Shown piece by piece: positions 42,932 through 52,375 of a DNA stretch of 64,000 bases. The stretch's first letter is position 1. Every line of letters begins with the position of its first letter. Below the pieces are notes generated by a model. It did not search any database. It was not told where the DNA came from and was given only the letters and a program-made list of their open reading frames with translations. Location of the stretch: the NCBI GenBank assembly GCA_965248815.1, contig CBDFKK010000008.1, forward strand, positions 2,480,001-2,544,000, written 5' to 3'. The translations under genes were made by a program, and so were the position numbers. This stretch comes from CBDFKK01 sp965248815 (GTDB taxonomy: Bacteria; Pseudomonadota; Alphaproteobacteria; SMXP01).

Positions 42932-44701
42932 ATGAAGCATTGTTTTCAAATGGCGTGGCTTGCCAGCGCATTGCTATTGGCGGTGACGACAATAGTTCAC
43001 GCGCAGCCGTCTCGGTCAGATCCCGAACCGGCCACAGCTGAGGCCGTAAAAAAACAAGTCCGCGCCAAGGAATTCATGGTGACGGCGGCCAATCCGCTCG
43101 CGGTTCAGGCCGGTTACGACGTGCTGAAAGAGGGTGGCAGCGCGGTCGATGCGGTGATCGCCGTGCAAATGGTGCTTAACCTTGTCGAGCCACAATCGTC
43201 TGGTATCGGAGGTGGCGCTTTCATTCTCCACTTCGATGCCAACAGCGGCGAACTAACAAGTTACGATGGACGGGATACCGCGCCAGCTGCCGCCACACCT
43301 GATCTCTTTCTCGACGGCGAAGGCAATTTCGTCGGAATGCGCAACGTCTTTTCCGGCGGCCGCTCGACCGGCGTTCCTGGGCTCGTTCGCTTGGCCGAGC
43401 GGGTCCATGAAGATCACGGTAAGCTTGACTGGGCACGGCTTTTCGCGCCCGCCATCGAGTTGTCGCGCCAGGGCTTTGCGGTTTCGCCCCGGCTCGCCAG
43501 CATGTTGAAGGGGATGGGCCGCAGCCTCGCCCGCAATGCTGACACCAGTGCATATTTTTTTGCCGGCGGCGATATTCCCGTTGGCGAAGGCGAGATCCTG
43601 AAGAATGCGGCACTTGCGGATGCCTTCGCTGTGATCGCTGAGCAGGGGGCCGACGCGTTCTACCAGGGCGACATCGCCACTTCCATTGTTGAGCGGGTGT
43701 CGCGCGCTGTAGCTGAAAGTCCGTATCCGGACTATGAGGCACTAACGCTGGAAGATTTTGCCCGCTACGAAGTCATTGAGCGTGACCCGATTTGCGGCAC
43801 CTATCGCGACTATAAAGTTTGTGGCATGGGCCCGCCCAGTTCCGGTGGTGTCGCGGTGTTGCAAATTCTGGGCATGCTCGACTCATTCGAGTTGGCTTCC
43901 GATCCCGATGCCCGGTCGGTACATCTCGTCGCAGAAGCGCAACGACGGGCCTATGCGGACCGCGCCCTCTATCTTGCAGATCCCGCCCAAGTCAAAGTGC
44001 CGGTCCAAGCTTTGATTGATCCCGCCTACCTTGCGGCGCGCGCCTCGACCATTGATCCGACACTTGTCGCGGCGCCGGTGGTGGACGCCGGCGTGCCGAA
44101 CGGCATGGATCTATTCCCCTATGCGCCGGCGCCCCGGGGCCGCCGAGGGCGATCGACCAGCCACCTGTCCGTGATTGATGCAGATGGGAATGCTGTAACC
44201 ATGACGACATCCATTGAGACTGCTTTCGGGTCGCGACTCATGGCCCACGGCTTCATTCTGAACAATCAGCTTACGGATTTTTCATATTATCCAACAAACA
44301 ACGGCAAGCCCGTGGCCAATGCGCCGGGCCCTGGCAAGCGTCCTTTGTCGTCCATGTCACCGACAATTATTTTTGAACCTGACGGGTCTTTATATATGTT
44401 AATCGGGTCGCCGGGTGGTACGCGCATCATCGCCTATGTCGCCAAAACCATCGTCGCACACATCGATTGGCAGCTAAACGTGCAAGACGCGATCGCCTTT
44501 CCTCACATTATTAATCAAAACGGCATAACTGCGCTCGAAGAAAAGCAACCTGTTCTTGGCTTTGTAGAATCGCTTGAGGCAATGGGCCACGAAGTGCGAT
44601 TGCAAAACATGTCGAGCGGATTGCACGGCATTGTCGTCAGCGGAAAACGCCTGTTGGGCGGTGCAGATCCACGCCGCGAAGGCATTGCGATGGGCGATTA
44701 A
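42932..44701 (+). CDS. ggt: Gamma-glutamyltransferase
   Basis: A 589-residue periplasmic Ntn-hydrolase with a signal peptide (cleavage near IVHAQ) that cleaves glutathione and gamma-glutamyl peptides. The large-subunit start (NPLAVQAGYDVLKEGGSAVD) and substrate region (SSGIGGGAFILHFD) are present. Self-cleavage should occur before the Thr in RGRRGRSTSHLSVID. The small subunit includes MTTSIETAFGSRL and LSSMSPTIIFEPDGSLYM, where SSM-SPT is the active-site lid segment. It is monocistronic and convergent with a VOC gene. Confidence 0.94.
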   Translation: MKHCFQMAWLASALLLAVTTIVHAQPSRSDPEPATAEAVKKQVRAKEFMVTAANPLAVQAGYDVLKEGGSAVDAVIAVQMVLNLVEPQSSGIGGGAFILHFDANSGELTSYDGRDTAPAAATPDLFLDGEGNFVGMRNVFSGGRSTGVPGLVRLAERVHEDHGKLDWARLFAPAIELSRQGFAVSPRLASMLKGMGRSLARNADTSAYFFAGGDIPVGEGEILKNAALADAFAVIAEQGADAFYQGDIATSIVERVSRAVAESPYPDYEALTLEDFARYEVIERDPICGTYRDYKVCGMGPPSSGGVAVLQILGMLDSFELASDPDARSVHLVAEAQRRAYADRALYLADPAQVKVPVQALIDPAYLAARASTIDPTLVAAPVVDAGVPNGMDLFPYAPAPRGRRGRSTSHLSVIDADGNAVTMTTSIETAFGSRLMAHGFILNNQLTDFSYYPTNNGKPVANAPGPGKRPLSSMSPTIIFEPDGSLYMLIGSPGGTRIIAYVAKTIVAHIDWQLNVQDAIAFPHIINQNGITALEEKQPVLGFVESLEAMGHEVRLQNMSSGLHGIVVSGKRLLGGADPRREGIAMGD

Positions 44702-44809
44702 AGCTTTTTCAGGAAAAGTGTTAGCGGTTTTCCGTCCGAAGACGCGACCAAACATAAAATATCGAGCATTTTCACTATTCGATGATTCTTGGAATTGCTC
44801 GAGACTTCA

Positions 44810-45235
44810 TTATGGCAGTATGATGGATCCGTCGTCTTTGATTTCAAAATACGGATTCCACGCAACTTCCCAGGCGTGCCCATCGGGATCGGCGAAATAG
44901 CCGGAATAGCCACCCCAAAAAACGTCCTCAGGTTTCTTCAAAACGCTTGCGCCTGCCTCGATCGCCGCAGCAAATACCGAATCGACTTCTTCTTTGGTGC
45001 GGCCGTTGTAAGCGAATGTGACACCGCTAAAGCCGTCTTTCGGCGCATTGACGTGGGCGTCCTTGGCAAGCGCATTGCGCCCATAAAGACCGAATATTAC
45101 CCCGCCCATTTGAAAAAAGCTGACATCATCGTTGCTTTGCGATTCAGATGGTGACCAGCCTAATCGCTTGTAGAACGCCGTGCTCGCCTGAACGTCGCGA
45201 ACACCAAGTGTGACGATACTGATGCGTTGATCCAT
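44810..45235 (-). CDS. VOC/glyoxalase-fold protein
   Basis: A 141-residue VOC protein: ISIVTLGVRDVQASTAFYKR opens the first half and GYFADPDGHAWEVAWNP closes the second, the classic glyoxalase/bleomycin-resistance pattern. Candidate metal residues are few, so the reaction is uncertain. AAGGAG lies 8 bases before the ATG at 45235. It follows pabC by 17 bases in the same direction and may be the last gene of the pab operon. Confidence 0.85.
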   Translation of the reverse strand: MDQRISIVTLGVRDVQASTAFYKRLGWSPSESQSNDDVSFFQMGGVIFGLYGRNALAKDAHVNAPKDGFSGVTFAYNGRTKEEVDSVFAAAIEAGASVLKKPEDVFWGGYSGYFADPDGHAWEVAWNPYFEIKDDGSIILP

Positions 45236-45252
45236 GTCACGGACTCCTTAGA

Positions 45253-46092
45253 TTACGGCAACGGCTTTGAGATCGAAGTCCAGTAGAGACTTGGCAAAGT
45301 GGTCCTCAAGCGGCCCCTATCTTTCTTTTGTCCGGCGAGAGAGCTAATCGGACAGATGCCGATCAAGCTATTCGATAAAAATAGTTCATCGGCTGTTGAT
45401 AGTCTTGCCGCGTCGATGGTGTCCTCGGTAGCATCGAGATCGGCCTCGCCTGCCAGCGCGATGATGCGCTGCCGAGCGACACCGGGCAAGGCGCCATCGC
45501 TGACGCGAGGTGTCACCAGCTTGTCGCCTTCGACCAGCCAAATATTTGCGGCGCTTGCGCACGCCACATGGCCTTTTGTGTTGAGCATGACGGCCTCGTC
45601 GGCGCCCTTGGCTACGGCTTCCCTCCGCGCCACGATATTGTCCAAATAGTTCAGGGTCTTGTAGCGAGAGAGTGGCGACAGTTCGTTGCGCCGCGGTTCC
45701 GCAATGATAACGCTCATAGCTGCGGGCGGGTCTGTCGTCGGAGCGGCCGTGACCAGAATCGTCGGAGTTGGGGTCTCGGGCGGTAGAAGTCCGCGTGGGC
45801 CGGGACCGCGCGTCACTGTGAGCCTCAAACTGGCGCGCGCCTCCGTCAGACCGTTTGACTGCAAGACTTGGCTGCATGCACCGCCTAAAACTTGGTCCGA
45901 ATAATCGATTGGTAGGCCTAAAAAATCTGCCCCCTGACGAAGCCGCGTAAAATGTTGCCGGCCGTCGACGATGCGGGCATCGAGCGCACACATGGTTTCG
46001 AAAACACCGTCGCCCAGAAGAAAGCCGCGGTCTTCGAGGTCGATGTGAGCGTGGTTGGAGTCTAAGAGGTTACCATTCAGCCATATTTTCAT
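45253..46092 (-). CDS. pabC: Aminotransferase class IV, probable aminodeoxychorismate lyase
   Basis: A 279-residue fold-type IV PLP enzyme. MKIWLNG begins the protein, and LEDRGFLLGDGVFETMCALD matches the family opening. The PLP lysine is probably the one in LSRYKTLNYLDNIVARREA, and ADEAVMLNTKGHVACASAAN and ELFLSNSLIGICPI complete the fold. The family includes D-amino-acid and branched-chain aminotransferases, but its place after pabB-pabA argues for cleavage of 4-amino-4-deoxychorismate to p-aminobenzoate and pyruvate. Confidence 0.86.
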   Translation of the reverse strand: MKIWLNGNLLDSNHAHIDLEDRGFLLGDGVFETMCALDARIVDGRQHFTRLRQGADFLGLPIDYSDQVLGGACSQVLQSNGLTEARASLRLTVTRGPGPRGLLPPETPTPTILVTAAPTTDPPAAMSVIIAEPRRNELSPLSRYKTLNYLDNIVARREAVAKGADEAVMLNTKGHVACASAANIWLVEGDKLVTPRVSDGALPGVARQRIIALAGEADLDATEDTIDAARLSTADELFLSNSLIGICPISSLAGQKKDRGRLRTTLPSLYWTSISKPLP

Positions 46093-46101
46093 CGGGCGGC
46101 C

Positions 46102-46725
46102 CTATTGGGCGGCCTTTGGCGTCACGCGTTCTTCACGGCGCCAGCCGACTGCGAAGTCTAGAAAGTTTTGAAGAATATCATAGCCGTGGTCTGTCAAAAT
46201 CGACTCCGGGTGGAATTGAATCCCAACATGAGGCCGCGTGCGATGAGCGAGCGCCATGAGTTCGCGATTTCCCGCATCGTCAGCTTGTGTGTGGGCCGTG
46301 GCAACAAGAGGGCCTTTCGGGGCGAGCTCTGCCACTAGAGAGTGATAGCGGCCGACTTTGAGAGGAGATGGCACGTGTTGAAAGACACCACGACCGTCAT
46401 GCTCGATCAAAGACGATTTGCCGTGCATCGGTTGTGCCGCGCGCTGCACGCGCCCGCCATAAGCTTGCGCCAAACATTGGTGGCCGAGACAGACCCCTAA
46501 AATCGGCAATTGCATGCCGGCGGCGCCAATGAGATTGAGACTGATGCCGGCCTGTTCCGGCCGGCCTGGACCCGGCGACAAAATCACGGCAAGCGGATCG
46601 CGTGTGAGAATACGATTGACCGTAACCTCATCGTTGCGAATGACCTCCCGTTCAAATCCGAGCTCGCCGACATAGCGCGCCAAATTGTGAACAAAAGAGT
46701 CGTAATTATCGATCAGCACAATCAT
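46102..46725 (-). CDS. pabA: Aminodeoxychorismate/anthranilate synthase glutamine amidotransferase subunit
   Basis: A 207-residue class I glutamine amidotransferase supplying ammonia to its PabB partner. The opening MIVLIDNYDSFVHNLARYVG is the TrpG/PabA hallmark. The catalytic triad is the Cys in LGVCLGHQCLAQAYGG and the His and Glu in GIQFHPESI. It overlaps the pabB stop by 4 bases, and pabC follows after 9 bases. PabA and TrpG cannot be told apart by motif alone; the neighbours decide for p-aminobenzoate. Confidence 0.92.
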   Translation of the reverse strand: MIVLIDNYDSFVHNLARYVGELGFEREVIRNDEVTVNRILTRDPLAVILSPGPGRPEQAGISLNLIGAAGMQLPILGVCLGHQCLAQAYGGRVQRAAQPMHGKSSLIEHDGRGVFQHVPSPLKVGRYHSLVAELAPKGPLVATAHTQADDAGNRELMALAHRTRPHVGIQFHPESILTDHGYDILQNFLDFAVGWRREERVTPKAAQ

Positions 46726-48161
46726 GGATTGACTCTATCCGGCGATAAGGCATCAAAGAAAGCTTGTGCTTTGAGCAAACTCTCCTCGTATTCGGCTTCG
46801 GGATCGGAATCCGCGACGATACCGCCGCCGACGGGGAAGATCGCGCGTCGCTCGGATCCTTCGCCCACAATGCTGAGCGTGCGTATGGCAATCGAGCTAT
46901 CCATCGCGCCGTCGAATCCTATGTAGCCGATCGCGCCGCAATAAGGACCGCGGCTTATCCCTTCCAATTCGGCAATAATTTCCATAGCCCGCACTTTCGG
47001 AGCACCGGTAATGGAGCCGCCGGGAAAACAGGCTTTGAGCAGATCAATTGCGTCGCGCTCAGGCCGCAGGCGGCCGTGAACAGTCGATACCAAATGATGC
47101 ACGGCGGCATAACTTTCCGTGTCACAAAGATCGGCGACGTCGACGGACCCGTCCTCGCAAACCTTGGAAAGATCGTTGCGCAAAAGATCGACAATCATAA
47201 TGTTCTCAGCGCGATCTTTCTGGCTTGTGCTGAGTGCGGCCATTCGGCGCCTGTCGTCAAGTTCGCCGCTGCCCCGGCCCGCCGTTCCCTTGATGGGCCG
47301 CGTTTCGACCCGCCGTGCGCCTTGCGGATCCGACACCTGCACAAATCGTTCTGGCGACGTTGAAACGACGGTAACACCGGGCAAATTGAGATAGGCGGCA
47401 TAGGACACCGGGCTCGTCTCGATCATTCTCACGAAGAGCTCGTAACACGCTGCCTCGTTCTCGAGTGCCGCTTCGAAGCGTTGCGATACGTTAGCCTGAT
47501 AGATGTCTCCATCATAAATGTAGTCGATGGCTCGGCGCACAGCTTTCAGGTAATCCGGCTTACTGCGATTGGAGTGCAAGTTCTGAAGTTCGGGCATTCG
47601 GGCCGCCCCGGTTTTCCGATCACCGAGCTTTGCTTGTAGATCGTCGGCCCTTTCAACGGCACGGACATACCGTCGATTTAGATCTGTCTCAGGCAGGCCG
47701 GTCGACAGTATCCATGCCCGCCCTTGCAACCAATCGACCGCTGCAACGACGTCGTAAAGCCCGACGACCATGTCGGGAACGTCTAGATCGTCTCTTGTGT
47801 TCGGACGAATTCGCTCTAAATGATGAACGAGCTCATAACTGAAATAGCCCATCGCTCCGCCTTGAAACGGAGGCAGGTCGGCTTGGGTTGGTAGGCGGTA
47901 GGACTGCAATACCTCTTGAAGGGCGTCGAACGGGCAACCCGTTGTCGTACCTTCGCGGCGTTCTACGGTCCCGTCCTTGGCGGCGATGATGTCAAACGGA
48001 TCAAGCGCGATAAAACTATAACGCCCGTTGCCCGCCGCGCCCGGGACTGAATGCAAAAGTTGAGCGAACGACTTTTCGGCCTGGGCACAAAAGACGCGCA
48101 CTGGATCAAAAAAAGGAATCTCTCGGGCAATGAATGTGTCAGGTTTGCGCATGGGAATCAT
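46722..48161 (-). CDS. pabB: Aminodeoxychorismate synthase component I
   Basis: A 479-residue chorismate-binding enzyme that aminates chorismate for folate synthesis. The N-terminal lobe ends near residue 170. The catalytic domain contains DIYQANVSQRFEA, the discriminating ETRPIKGTAGRG (PabB has PIKGT where TrpE has PIAGT, the Lys attacking C2), DLLRNDLSKVCEDGSV, FPGGSITGAPKVRAMEII and GAIGYIGFDGAMDSSIAIRT. It heads pabB-pabA-pabC, a full p-aminobenzoate pathway. Confidence 0.95.
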   Translation of the reverse strand: MIPMRKPDTFIAREIPFFDPVRVFCAQAEKSFAQLLHSVPGAAGNGRYSFIALDPFDIIAAKDGTVERREGTTTGCPFDALQEVLQSYRLPTQADLPPFQGGAMGYFSYELVHHLERIRPNTRDDLDVPDMVVGLYDVVAAVDWLQGRAWILSTGLPETDLNRRYVRAVERADDLQAKLGDRKTGAARMPELQNLHSNRSKPDYLKAVRRAIDYIYDGDIYQANVSQRFEAALENEAACYELFVRMIETSPVSYAAYLNLPGVTVVSTSPERFVQVSDPQGARRVETRPIKGTAGRGSGELDDRRRMAALSTSQKDRAENIMIVDLLRNDLSKVCEDGSVDVADLCDTESYAAVHHLVSTVHGRLRPERDAIDLLKACFPGGSITGAPKVRAMEIIAELEGISRGPYCGAIGYIGFDGAMDSSIAIRTLSIVGEGSERRAIFPVGGGIVADSDPEAEYEESLLKAQAFFDALSPDRVNP

Positions 48162-48254
48162 TTACCCCTGGCCAAGGGACCGCGACCATACACGAAGCTT
48201 TTGCAATTATGCACGGCCTAATTGGTCCATCTGTTTCAAACTTGAAGGTCTGAC

Positions 48255-49956
48255 ATGAGCGACTCTTACCTTCTCGACTCCGTCATCTTTTTGGCCGCTG
48301 CCGTATTGATGGTGCCGATCTTCAAACGATTTGGCCTGGGATCTGTATTGGGCTACCTGGCCGCCGGCGCGATCATTGGTCCTTGGGGGCTCGAATATGT
48401 CGAAGACCCAGAAGCAGTACTTCATTTCGCTGAGTTGGGCGTCGTGATGCTGCTTTTCATTATCGGCCTTGAGCTCAAACCGGCCCGGCTTTGGACCATG
48501 CGCCGCTCGGTGTTCGGATTGGGTGCAGCGCAAGTTTTTGTCACATTTGTTGTCTTGGCGGCGGCTGCCTCCGTATTCGGTTACGACCTTATCCCGGCTT
48601 TGGTCGCGGGCTTTGCGCTCGCGCTTTCGTCGACGGCCTTCGCGCTGCAAGTCATGGCGGAGCGCGGTGAGTTGTCCGCGCAGTCCGGCCGAGCGGGCTT
48701 TTCTATTTTGCTGTTCCAAGATCTTGCCGTGATTCCCGTGCTGGCCCTTGTGCCGCTCTTTGGTCCACTCGAAGCGGAAGGTGAGCCGAATCTTGCGCTG
48801 TCCATCGCACTCATCGTTGCCGCGATCGGTGGTATCGTCATCGGTGGCCGCTATGCGTTGCGTCCGCTGTTTCGGTTGATCGCCGTCACGAAAGCCAATG
48901 AGATTTTCACCGCGGCTGCTTTGCTCGTTGTGTTGGGCGTTGCTGTACTGATGAACGCCGCCGGTCTGTCCATGGCGCTTGGCGCTTTCATAGCCGGCGT
49001 CCTCCTTGCTGACTGCGAATTCCGCCATCAAATCGCCGCGGACATCGAGCCATTTCGCGGTCTGCTTTTGGGTCTGTTTTTTCTTTCCGTCGGCATGACC
49101 GTCGACTTTGGTCTGCTGTGGAAAGATCTGAGCTTGATCGTTGGCGCCGTTGTCCTCCCGGTCTCGCTCAAGGCCCTGACAATTTGGGCGCTAGCGCAGG
49201 CTTTTGGTTACAAGCCCTCTGATTCACTTAAGGTCGGATTGACCCTTTCACAAGGGGGGGGAATTCGCTTTTGTTCTTATGGGGGTGGCGGTCACGGCGA
49301 CGCTGGTCGACGGTGAATTGGGCGACCAAATCATTGCTGTGATTACGCTTTCTATGGCCGTCACGCCATTGCTCCTAAAACTGCTCGATCTTTCTCAGTC
49401 AGACGCGCTTCAAGTGCCCGAAGGAGCGATGGAGGAATTAGACGCCTCAGACAATGCGCCGGTCATCATCGCAGGGTTTGGACGCGTCGGGCAAATCGTC
49501 GGGCGAATACTGGAACAAGAAAATATTCCGTTCACTTCACTTGATCCGAGCCCGGATCAAATTGATCTTTCTGCACGCTACGGTCACAAAACCTACTATG
49601 GCGATGCTACGCGGGCAGACGTCTTGCGTGCGGCGGGTGCGCATGAAGCGAAAATTCTAGTGGTGGCTGTTGACGATCCGGAAACGTCCGTGCGGGTTGT
49701 CGAAAACGTCAAAAGAAATTTTTCTCATCTCAAAGTCTATGCACGTGCGCGCAATCGTCCCCATGCGTTGGATCTCATCGAGGGCGAAGTCGACTCGGCT
49801 GTACGCGAAACACTCGAATGCGGCCTACAGCTCGGCAGCGAGACCTTGCAGGCGTTGGGCCGGGACATCAGCGAGGCGACCCAGTCGGTTGAGACATTTC
49901 GCACTGCCGATTTTCAGCACCTTTTGGACCAGCAGGCCAATCGCGCGGACGGCTGA
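48255..49956 (+). CDS. kefB: CPA2 cation:proton antiporter, KefB type, frameshifted at a G8 run
   Basis: The first frame codes for the 12-helix Na+/H+ exchanger domain (LGYLAAGAIIGPWGLEYVED, SSTAFALQVMAERGELS) up to TLSQGG at 49250-49261, then turns into low-complexity sequence and stops at 49316. Removing one G from the 8-G run at 49254-49261 restores the standard GGEFAFVLMGVAVTATLV and joins a second frame carrying the last helices and the TrkA-N NAD-binding domain (PVIIAGFGRVGQIVGRILEQ). The joined protein is 566 residues, normal for KefB/YbaL. This is most likely a homopolymer miscall. It exports K+ or similar under stress. Confidence 0.88.
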
Positions 49957-50070
49957 ATATTGTCGCGGCGGCTTGCGGACATTCTGGGGCCAGGGCTCAC
50001 TTCTAGCGGTCAATGCGGGCGAACTTTCCGCGTTTTGTCATCGCAGCGAAAAAAAATTGTTAATAACTAA

Positions 50071-50119
50071 CATTCCCATATTGACGCTCACGTCCGCGTG
50101 AGACACTATATTTTGTAGC
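50071..50119 (+). promoter_or_regulatory. nrdAB promoter with NrdR box
   Basis: ACACTATATTTTGTAG at 50104-50119 matches the NrdR box consensus well. A weaker half-matching box (right half ATATTG) occupies 50071-50086, with a start-to-start distance of 33 bases, close to the about three helical turns typical of paired NrdR boxes. TTGACG at 50081-50086 can be the -35 and TATATT at 50107-50112 a -10, though the 20-base spacer is long. Between them lies a perfect palindrome, CTCACG and CGTGAG around TCCG (50087-50102). NrdR represses ribonucleotide reductase genes when dATP is high. Confidence 0.7.
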
Positions 50120-50380
50120 GGCACCCCCCGGTGGTCCCTTATCTGGGGGGAACAAGCACCCAAAAATCTGAGTCGACGGTGGGAATAACGACTCGCTTTG
50201 TGAGGGGAACAAAAGCGAGCCGTTAGGGGCACTTGGTCCCATCTCCGTCAAATTGGGCCTGCAAGTGGGATTGCAGGCAACGGGAGAGGTGCGTTCGTAA
50301 AAGGTCACGCTGGCGCCTTGGCGCCGGAGGGGGCCGAAGAAGGGGGTCCGCGGCGGGATCCCCGGTCTTTGGAGAGTTCC
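50120..50380 (+). ncRNA. Structured leader of nrdAB, candidate cis-regulatory RNA
   Basis: The 424 bases between kefB and nrdA hold no gene. After the promoter come several hairpins. C6/G6 pair at 50124-50129 and 50145-50150. CTCGCTTT and AAAGCGAG pair at 50192-50199 and 50212-50219. GCCTGCAA and TTGCAGGC pair at 50257-50264 and 50271-50278. GGCGCC repeats at 50312-50325. A bulged hairpin lies at 50343-50363, just before the Shine-Dalgarno GGAGAG. GGGGAACAA occurs twice, at 50147-50155 and 50204-50212. I do not recognise a known riboswitch here, and no cobalamin-box sequence is present. Confidence 0.5.
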
Positions 50381-52318
50381 ATGAGGGCCACTGCGCCCGT
50401 GAAGCTTATGGGAGGAATGAAAGTACAGATGACAGCGCCTGAAATTGCCCCCGCGCGACCGTTTCCACAGAAGACGGATTACCTGACACCGGACTTGGGC
50501 CTGGAGCCCGATAGTCCGAGCCTGCGTGTACTGGATAATTCGATACAACTCGATCACGACCGTGATTCGAATTTGACGGCGTTTGGCAAGGCGACTCTGA
50601 AGGACCGCTACGTTATGCCGGGCGAATCATTCCAAGATATGTTTGCGCGCGTCGCTCAGGCGTTTAGTGATGACGCAGCCCACGCCCAACGTATCTACGA
50701 TTACATGTCGAAGCTTTGGTTCATGCCGGCGACTCCAGTCTTAAGCAACGGCGGAACGAAGCGCGGCCTACCCATTTCTTGTTTTCTAAATTCCGTTGAT
50801 GACAGCCTTGACGGCATCGTCGGCACTTGGAACGAAAATGTTTGGCTTGCCTCAAATGGCGGCGGAATCGGCACCTATTGGGGGCAAGTCCGTTCCATCG
50901 GCGAAAAAGTCAAAGGCAGCGGCGAGACCTCCGGGATCATTCCGTTTGTGCGCGTCATGGATTCACTCACGCTTGCGATCAGCCAAGGCTCGCTCCGGCG
51001 TGGTTCGGCCGCGGTCTATCTCGACATCCACCATCCGGAAGTCGAAGAGTTTCTTGAGATCCGCAAACCTTCCGGCGATTTCAACCGCAAGAGTCTCAAT
51101 CTCCACCACGGCCTCAACATTACCGATGAATTTATGGAAGCGGTGCGTGATGATGCGGAATTCGGCCTGCGCAGTCCCAAAACCAACGAAATCATTCGTC
51201 TGGTGAGCGCGCGCAAGCTGTGGCAAAAAATTCTTGAGATCCGGCTGCAAACCGGCGAGCCCTATTTGATTTTTTCCGACACCGTGAACCGCCGTCTGGC
51301 GCCTCATCAGCGCAAATTGGGGCTCAAAGTCAGCACCTCAAATCTGTGCAGCGAAATCATGCTGCATACCGGCCGCGATCATTTGAACAAAGACCGCACG
51401 GCCGTTTGCTGCCTGTCCTCGATCAATGCCGAAAAGTATTTCGAGTGGTCGGAAGACGAAAACTTTATCGAAGACATTATGCGGTTCCTCGACAACGTGC
51501 TCGATGACTTTATTGAACGCGCGCCCGAATCAATGGATCGCGCGCGCTACAGCGCCATGCGGGAGCGTTCAGTCGGGCTGGGCTTGATGGGCTTTCACTC
51601 TTTCCTGCAAGGCCAGGGCATCCCGTTTGAAAGCGCGCTGGCCAAGTCATGGAATTTGCGCCTCTTTAAACACATTCGTCGCGGCGCCGACGCCGCTTCC
51701 GTCAAGCTCGCCCATGAGCGCGGGTCCTGTCCCGACGCTGAAGAGCACGGCATGATGGCGCGCTTCAGCCACAAGCTCGCAATCGCGCCCACGGCCTCGA
51801 TCAGCATAATCTGCGGCGGCGCCAGCCCCTGCATCGAGCCCATTCCAGCCAATGTCTATATTCATAAGACCTTGTCGGGCTCGCATACGGTTAAGAATAC
51901 CCATCTTACAAGGCTACTGAGGGAGAAGGGTCAGAACACCGAAGATGTTTGGGCCTCGATTCTCGAGCATGACGGTTCGGTCCAGCATCTAGATTGTTTG
52001 ACCGACGATGAAAAGTCCTGCTTCCGCACCGCTTTCGAAATCGATCAAAGGTGGATTGTCGAACTTGCCGCTGACCGCGCGCCCTTTATCTGTCAGGGCC
52101 AGTCGGTCAATTTGTTTTTGCCCGGCGACATCAATAAGTGGGATCTCATGATGCTGCATTGGACCGCGTGGGAAAAGGGCGTCAAAAGTCTTTACTACTG
52201 CCGGTCCAAGTCTGTGCAGCGTGCGGCGTTTGCCGAAGGGACCACAAACAACGAGGTAGAAGCTTCTTTATTGGCGGCGGCACCCACCGACTATGACGAA
52301 TGTTTAGCTTGCCAGTAG
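50381..52318 (+). CDS. nrdA: Ribonucleoside-diphosphate reductase class I, alpha subunit, lacking an ATP-cone
   Basis: Makes deoxyribonucleotides with NrdB. From the ATG at 50381 (GGAGAG five bases upstream) it has 645 residues. Upstream TTG and other in-frame starts lack this signal. Key residues: the Cys pair for reduction in LPISCFLN and RTAVCCLSSIN, the active-site thiyl Cys in STSNLCSEIM, the radical-transfer Tyr pair in KSLYYCRSK, and the C-terminal redox Cys pair in DECLACQ. The N-terminal ATP-cone (activity-regulating domain) of E. coli NrdA is absent. nrdB follows after 57 bases. Confidence 0.95.
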   Translation: MRATAPVKLMGGMKVQMTAPEIAPARPFPQKTDYLTPDLGLEPDSPSLRVLDNSIQLDHDRDSNLTAFGKATLKDRYVMPGESFQDMFARVAQAFSDDAAHAQRIYDYMSKLWFMPATPVLSNGGTKRGLPISCFLNSVDDSLDGIVGTWNENVWLASNGGGIGTYWGQVRSIGEKVKGSGETSGIIPFVRVMDSLTLAISQGSLRRGSAAVYLDIHHPEVEEFLEIRKPSGDFNRKSLNLHHGLNITDEFMEAVRDDAEFGLRSPKTNEIIRLVSARKLWQKILEIRLQTGEPYLIFSDTVNRRLAPHQRKLGLKVSTSNLCSEIMLHTGRDHLNKDRTAVCCLSSINAEKYFEWSEDENFIEDIMRFLDNVLDDFIERAPESMDRARYSAMRERSVGLGLMGFHSFLQGQGIPFESALAKSWNLRLFKHIRRGADAASVKLAHERGSCPDAEEHGMMARFSHKLAIAPTASISIICGGASPCIEPIPANVYIHKTLSGSHTVKNTHLTRLLREKGQNTEDVWASILEHDGSVQHLDCLTDDEKSCFRTAFEIDQRWIVELAADRAPFICQGQSVNLFLPGDINKWDLMMLHWTAWEKGVKSLYYCRSKSVQRAAFAEGTTNNEVEASLLAAAPTDYDECLACQ

Positions 52319-52375
52319 TTTGAGTTATCGCCTTCAATTGATTTTCAATCACTTCCAACTAGTGCACCAAAAGTC

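Noticed and set aside
48207..49031. Long antisense open frame (274 codons) over the antiporter gene
   Set aside because: It is the complement of conserved antiporter coding sequence, and its translation is low-complexity, charged and Gln/Arg-rich with no domain.
50318..50380. Upstream TTG start for nrdA
   Set aside because: The added 21 residues are Gly/Arg/Pro-rich, fall in the structured leader and have no ribosome site; ATG 50381 has GGAGAG at proper distance.
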